Made by a program: the position numbers and the translations under genes
Part shown: positions 5,808 through 9,086 of the stretch, piece after piece
Position numbering within the stretch: the first letter of the stretch is position 1
Layout: each line of letters starts with the position of its first letter
NCBI GenBank assembly: GCA_947305035.1
Contig: CAMZCV010000030.1
Location: 1 to 9,086, forward strand
DNA from: an uncultured Coriobacteriales bacterium
Lineage (GTDB): Bacteria > Actinomycetota > Coriobacteriia > Coriobacteriales > Atopobiaceae
Direction of reading: 5' to 3'
Length of the DNA: 9,086 nucleotides
Notes under the pieces: generated by a model
What the model saw: the letters and a program-made list of their open reading frames with translations, nothing else
Database searches by the model: none
What the model was told of the DNA's origin: nothing

Positions 5808-5970
5808 TGGGACACAAAAACCCGCTGGCGTATCAGGATTTCCCGTCTGAAATGGATTGTATGAATATTGATATCAAAATATTGGATTTCCTGCGGTATC
5901 GATGCAATCGATAGAACCAATTATGCCAGCCAACCAAAAACGTGATACGTCAGCGGGTTTTCGTGTCCCA
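5808..5970. mobile_element. 163-bp MITE-like element with 28-bp terminal inverted repeats
   Basis: The left end (5808-5835) and the reverse complement of the right end (5943-5970) agree at 26 of 28 positions, both beginning TGGGACAC; mismatches are at arm positions 9 and 21. The similarity stops sharply at both outer and inner limits. The 107-bp interior is much richer in A+T than the surrounding genes and has no plausible reading frame. It contains smaller dyads: TTGATATCAA at 5868-5877, and TATCGAT-GCA-ATCGATA at 5897-5913. I see no convincing target-site duplication. The size, terminal repeats and non-coding interior fit a non-autonomous transposable element. A large regulatory or terminator stem-loop after the exporter operon is the alternative. 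Confidence 0.6.
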
Positions 5971-6022
5971 TGGAGGCGCTTCAAGATGCCACGCAGCATC
6001 AAAACCCTCATTGCGCCGCAGC

Positions 6023-7216
6023 CTACTGGTACCTGAGCGACTCCACGGGGTCGAGCTTGGCCGCGCGCCGCGCGGGGTAGTATCCGAACACGATGCCGAT
6101 GCCAACGCAGATGCCCGTGGCCATGCCCACCGCACCGGGTGTGATGACAGGTGCGATGCCCTCGATTCCGGCGAGCCCGCTCGCAACGCCCGCAAGTGCC
6201 CACGCTCCGCCGTAACCTGCGAGGATGCCGATCGCCCCGCCCGCAACGCACAGCGCGATGCTCTCGAGCAGGAACTGCTTGGTGATGTCGCCCGCCCGCG
6301 CGCCCAGCGCCTTGCGCAGGCCAATCTCGCGGATGCGCTCGGTTACGTTGGTGAGCATCATGTTCATGATGCCGATGCCGCCCACGACGAGCGAGATCGA
6401 CGCGACGGCGGTCATGAGCAGCTGGAACGACAGCATCGTGGAGTCGAGCTGGCGTGTGACCGACGCCATCGTGAACACGTACACGTAGCCGTAGCCCTCC
6501 TCCTCGTCGATGTCGTAGGTCTTGCGCAGGTACGCATCGGTCTTCTCTGCCAGCTCGTCGGGATCGACGTCCTCGCGCGCGTAGCCCAGGATCTGATCCA
6601 TGCTCTCGTAGTTGTTGATACGCGTGTTGAGCGTGGGGAGGGGCATGTAGGAGGTGTTCGACGTCATCTGCGATGCCTCGGTCACGCCGATGACCTCGAA
6701 CTCGTAGTTGCCGAGCTTGATGGTCCGGTCGACGTACGGTCCGCTCGCCCCGAAGAGCGTGCGCGCCGTGGTCTCGTCTATCACGATCACGAGCGAGCCC
6801 TTCTCGACTTCGCGCTCGGTGTAGAAACGGCCCTCGACCAGATTGATGCCCATGGCGTCGAAAAACTCGGGATAGGTGCCCATGATCTGGCCGTTCGAGC
6901 TGTTGGCGCCAACGGTCATCTCGCCCCATCCGTAGGCGGTGCCGGTGATGAACTCGTATTCGGGGAGGTCCCGCTCCCATCTCTCGAGGTCGTTCGCCGT
7001 GACGCTGCCGTACTGCGTCCAGCAGTTGATGTAGACGAGACGTGCGCGGTTGAGGCCGAGCTGGCCGACCAGCGCATATTTGACGCCGTCGATGAGCGCG
7101 GTCATGGCGATGACCGCAGCGATGCCGATGACGATGCCGAGCACCGTGAGGAGGCTGCGGCCGCGGTTCGAGTCGAGCGCGGAGCCTGTCTCGCGGATCA
7201 GGTCGCCCGCTCTCAT
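6023..7216 (-). CDS. ABC exporter permease, MacB/YknZ-like (FtsX domain)
   Basis: This 397-residue inner-membrane protein of the MacB/FtsX (type VII ABC) family has one N-terminal membrane helix (about 20-45), a large extracytoplasmic domain (about 46-260) and three C-terminal helices (about 264-290, 315-345, 360-382). The segment [15 protein letters not shown] at 292-306 is the coupling region that contacts the ATPase. [17 protein letters not shown] at 381-397 is the usual family C-terminus. It is a permease only, unlike Gram-negative MacB where ATPase and permease are fused, so the set resembles Bacillus YknXYZ. The start at 7216 overlaps the ATPase stop by 4 bp (ATGA), with AAGGGGG upstream, giving translational coupling. 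Substrate is unknown; family members export peptides, antibiotics or lipoprotein-like cargo, or resist toxic peptides. A weak 5-bp hairpin (5985-6000) and then the MITE-like element follow the gene. Confidence 0.9.
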   Translation of the reverse strand: MRAGDLIRETGSALDSNRGRSLLTVLGIVIGIAAVIAMTALIDGVKYALVGQLGLNRARLVYINCWTQYGSVTANDLERWERDLPEYEFITGTAYGWGEMTVGANSSNGQIMGTYPEFFDAMGINLVEGRFYTEREVEKGSLVIVIDETTARTLFGASGPYVDRTIKLGNYEFEVIGVTEASQMTSNTSYMPLPTLNTRINNYESMDQILGYAREDVDPDELAEKTDAYLRKTYDIDEEEGYGYVYVFTMASVTRQLDSTMLSFQLLMTAVASISLVVGGIGIMNMMLTNVTERIREIGLRKALGARAGDITKQFLLESIALCVAGGAIGILAGYGGAWALAGVASGLAGIEGIAPVITPGAVGMATGICVGIGIVFGYYPARRAAKLDPVESLRYQ

Positions 7217-7944
7217 GAGGTCGCCCCCTTCCGTTCTCGGCTCGCGGTGAAGGCGCGCTCCTGCTCGTCGGTGAGGAGCTTGCCGTCGCGGATGTGCACC
7301 GTGCGATCTGCCCATGCGGCAACCTTGGGATCGTGCGTGATGAGCACGATGGTCTTGCCGCGGTCGCGCATGCGCGCGAAGGTCTGGAGCACCATCTCGC
7401 TGGTTGCGGAGTCGAGGTTGCCCGTGGGCTCGTCGGCGAGGATGAGCGCAGGGTCGTTCACAAGCGCGCGGGCAATGGCAACACGTTGCATTTGTCCGCC
7501 CGATAGCTCGTTGGATTTGTGCTCGTAGTACTCTTCTGGAAGGTCCACTGCCTTGAGCGCCTTCCACGCACGCCACTCGCGCTCCGCCCGCGGCGTGTCG
7601 GAGTAGATCAGGGGGAGCATGACGTTGCGAAGCACCGTGGCGCGCGGCAGCAGGTTGAAGCTCTGGAACACGAAGCCCAGGCGCGTGGCGCGGATCTCGG
7701 CGAGGTCGTCGTCATCGAGCGAGCTCACCTCGAGACCCTCGAGGCGGTAGCTCCCCGAGGTGGGCGTATCGAGGCAGCCCAGGATGTTCATCAGCGTGGA
7801 CTTGCCGCTTCCCGACGGTCCCATGATGGCGAGGAACTCACCGCGGTCCACGGTGAGCGACACACCGCGCAGCGCATGCGTGAGGCCCGCCTCGGTCTCG
7901 TAGATGCGGTGGATGCCGTGGATGTCGATGACGGGAAGGGCCAT
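7213..7944 (-). CDS. ABC exporter ATPase, MacB/LolD/YknY-like
   Basis: This 243-residue cytoplasmic ATPase powers the neighbouring permease. All ABC motifs are intact: Walker [10 protein letters not shown] at 42-50, Q-loop Gln94 in [10 protein letters not shown], signature LSGGQ at 147-151, Walker B LILADEP at 167-173 with catalytic Glu172, D-loop NLDS at 176-179, and H-loop His204 in THD. The FQSFNLLP and NVMLPLIY sequences are characteristic of the LolD/MacB/FtsE-like subfamily. The start is 2 bp after the stop of the membrane fusion protein gene, and the end overlaps the permease start, so the three genes form one operon. The C-terminal tail is basic and short. No separate promoter is visible. 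A MacB-type ATPase in a three-gene set is well supported; cargo is not. Confidence 0.95.
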   Translation of the reverse strand: MALPVIDIHGIHRIYETEAGLTHALRGVSLTVDRGEFLAIMGPSGSGKSTLMNILGCLDTPTSGSYRLEGLEVSSLDDDDLAEIRATRLGFVFQSFNLLPRATVLRNVMLPLIYSDTPRAEREWRAWKALKAVDLPEEYYEHKSNELSGGQMQRVAIARALVNDPALILADEPTGNLDSATSEMVLQTFARMRDRGKTIVLITHDPKVAAWADRTVHIRDGKLLTDEQERAFTASRERKGATS

Positions 7945-7946
7945 GG

Positions 7947-9086
7947 CTAGAACATCACCATCATTCCGCCGTCCTCGTTCTCCGAGCTGGACTCGCCGGT
8001 CCAGCCGAACCCGACCTGCACCTCGTCACCCTCGGCAACGGCACCGTCGATGACGGCCGTCGTCGATCCCTCGGCGACCACGGTCACGGTGCGCCGCTCG
8101 AACTCGCCGGTTGCGGGGTTCTTCACGAGCAGGTAGTACGTCGTGCCGTCATCGGTCATGAGCGCCGAGGTCGATACGCACAGCGCTCCGGGCAGGTATT
8201 TCACGTCGACGCGCACGCTCGCGCTCATACCGGGCTTGAGCTGCGGGTCGGGATGCTCGATGAGCAGCGTCACGGTGTAGGTGACGTTGCCGCCGTAGTA
8301 GCCCTCGCCGCCGCCGGTGGAGAGCGTGGCGATGCCGGTCACGTAGGCCTCCGACTCCACGCCGGGGAGCGCGGAGAACGTCACGACGGCGTGCTGGCCT
8401 TCCTCGACCTTGGTGATGTCGATCTCGCTGACCTCGATGGCGACGGTCATCTGCGAGAGGTCGGCGATCTGGATGCCGGTGCCCTGCCCGGTCCCGGTTC
8501 CCGTTCCCTGGCCCTCGCCCGAGGGCGTGCCGAGCTGCTGGCCCACGGTGATGTCGCCCAGGCTGATGACGGTTCCGTCGATGGGGGAGCGCACGGTGCG
8601 GTCGCGTGCCTTCTGCGCGGCCTGCTCGTAGGCGTCGTAGGCTGCCTGGGTGGCTGCTCGGGCGCGCATGAGCGCGATGTACACGCGGTCGCGCTCCGCC
8701 TGGTCGTCGCTCGTGCCCCACACGTAGTTGAGCTCCTCCTGCGCGGTGTTCTCCGCAGCCTCGGCCTCCTTGTACTTGAACCAGGCCTCGTCGGCGTCGG
8801 TGCCCAGGCTGTCGTTCCGGATGGTCATGAGCTGCTGGCCCTTGAACACGACATCGCCGACGGCGACGTCGATCGAGGTGACTTCGCCCGTGAGGTCGGC
8901 CGCGACGGTGACCTGCTGGCGCGGCTTGGCGGAGCCGGTGCCGGAGATGGACTCGCGGAAGTCGTTGCGGTAGACGAACTCGGTGGGGACCGCCGCCTCG
9001 CCGCCGTCGGAGCCGCCGCCCGAGATGAGCTTGCCGACGCCGAGGAAGATGGCGATGGCCGCGACGACGCCCGCGACGATGGCGAT
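7947..9086 (-). CDS. Membrane fusion protein, HlyD/MacA/YknX-like (N-terminus off window)
   Basis: The frame is open to the right edge, so the gene starts outside the window and 379 C-terminal residues are visible. They begin with a membrane segment (about 1-21, [18 protein letters not shown]), consistent with an N-terminal anchor. Next comes the first half of a lipoyl-like domain ([21 protein letters not shown], about 65-85), with an Ala/Glu-rich coiled-coil hairpin (about 95-165). The second lipoyl half follows ([20 protein letters not shown]) and then beta-barrel and membrane-proximal domains to the end. A low-complexity linker [15 protein letters not shown] (8475-8519) precedes the barrel. 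An apparent start at 8849 is a GTG inside the lipoyl domain and should not be used. The protein should join the permease and extend outward; in a Gram-positive cell there would be no TolC partner. It is first in the operon. Confidence 0.9.
   Translation of the reverse strand: MAIVAGVVAAIAIFLGVGKLISGGGSDGGEAAVPTEFVYRNDFRESISGTGSAKPRQQVTVAADLTGEVTSIDVAVGDVVFKGQQLMTIRNDSLGTDADEAWFKYKEAEAAENTAQEELNYVWGTSDDQAERDRVYIALMRARAATQAAYDAYEQAAQKARDRTVRSPIDGTVISLGDITVGQQLGTPSGEGQGTGTGTGQGTGIQIADLSQMTVAIEVSEIDITKVEEGQHAVVTFSALPGVESEAYVTGIATLSTGGGEGYYGGNVTYTVTLLIEHPDPQLKPGMSASVRVDVKYLPGALCVSTSALMTDDGTTYYLLVKNPATGEFERRTVTVVAEGSTTAVIDGAVAEGDEVQVGFGWTGESSSENEDGGMMVMF

Noticed and set aside
8849..8849. Start of the membrane fusion protein at 8849
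   Set aside because: The codon is GTG inside a conserved lipoyl-like segment, and the frame continues without a stop through a membrane anchor to the window edge, so the true start is outside.

Overview
The window is GC-rich and densely coded, with strong Shine-Dalgarno sites, short intergenic gaps and sigma-70-type extended -10 boxes. A Gram-positive style split exporter (membrane fusion protein, ATPase and permease on separate genes) and the look of the HisRS and BCAT proteins point to a high-GC Gram-positive bacterium. My best guess is a Coriobacteriia (Collinsella/Olsenella-like) chromosome. That placement is inference from protein character, not a database match.

Layout, left to right. 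Positions 1-36 hold two tandem 18-bp palindromic repeats that abut the stop of a PLP-dependent threonine-aldolase-family gene (minus, 37-1086). A 127-bp divergent region with a perfect 13-bp dyad separates it from a branched-chain aminotransferase, ilvE (plus, 1214-2248), which ends in a clear intrinsic terminator (2272-2307). Convergent to ilvE is an unusual fusion of a GNAT N-acetyltransferase with a hotdog acyl-CoA thioesterase (minus, 2330-3406). It is divergent from hisS, histidyl-tRNA synthetase (plus, 3502-4809), and their -10 boxes face each other in a 95-bp gap.

Positions 4812-4964 contain five related ~28-bp repeat units, two in one orientation and two in the other plus one diverged copy. 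The last lies 3 bp from the stop of an AIM24-family (TIGR00266-like) gene (minus, 4968-5645). The 377-bp gap that follows holds the AIM24 promoter, an orphan hairpin, and a 163-bp AT-rich element with 28-bp terminal inverted repeats (26/28 identical), which looks like a MITE.

The right third is a tightly coupled minus-strand operon of a YknXYZ/MacAB-type ABC exporter. It comprises a membrane fusion protein (from beyond the right edge to 7947), an ATPase (7213-7944) and an FtsX-like permease (6023-7216). Junctions are 2 bp apart and a 4-bp ATGA overlap. The three products should form one envelope complex.

The genes are mostly housekeeping: amino-acid metabolism, tRNA charging and export. I found no defence system, CRISPR, phage or RNA gene. 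The less explained content is the non-coding repeats and the GNAT-thioesterase fusion.
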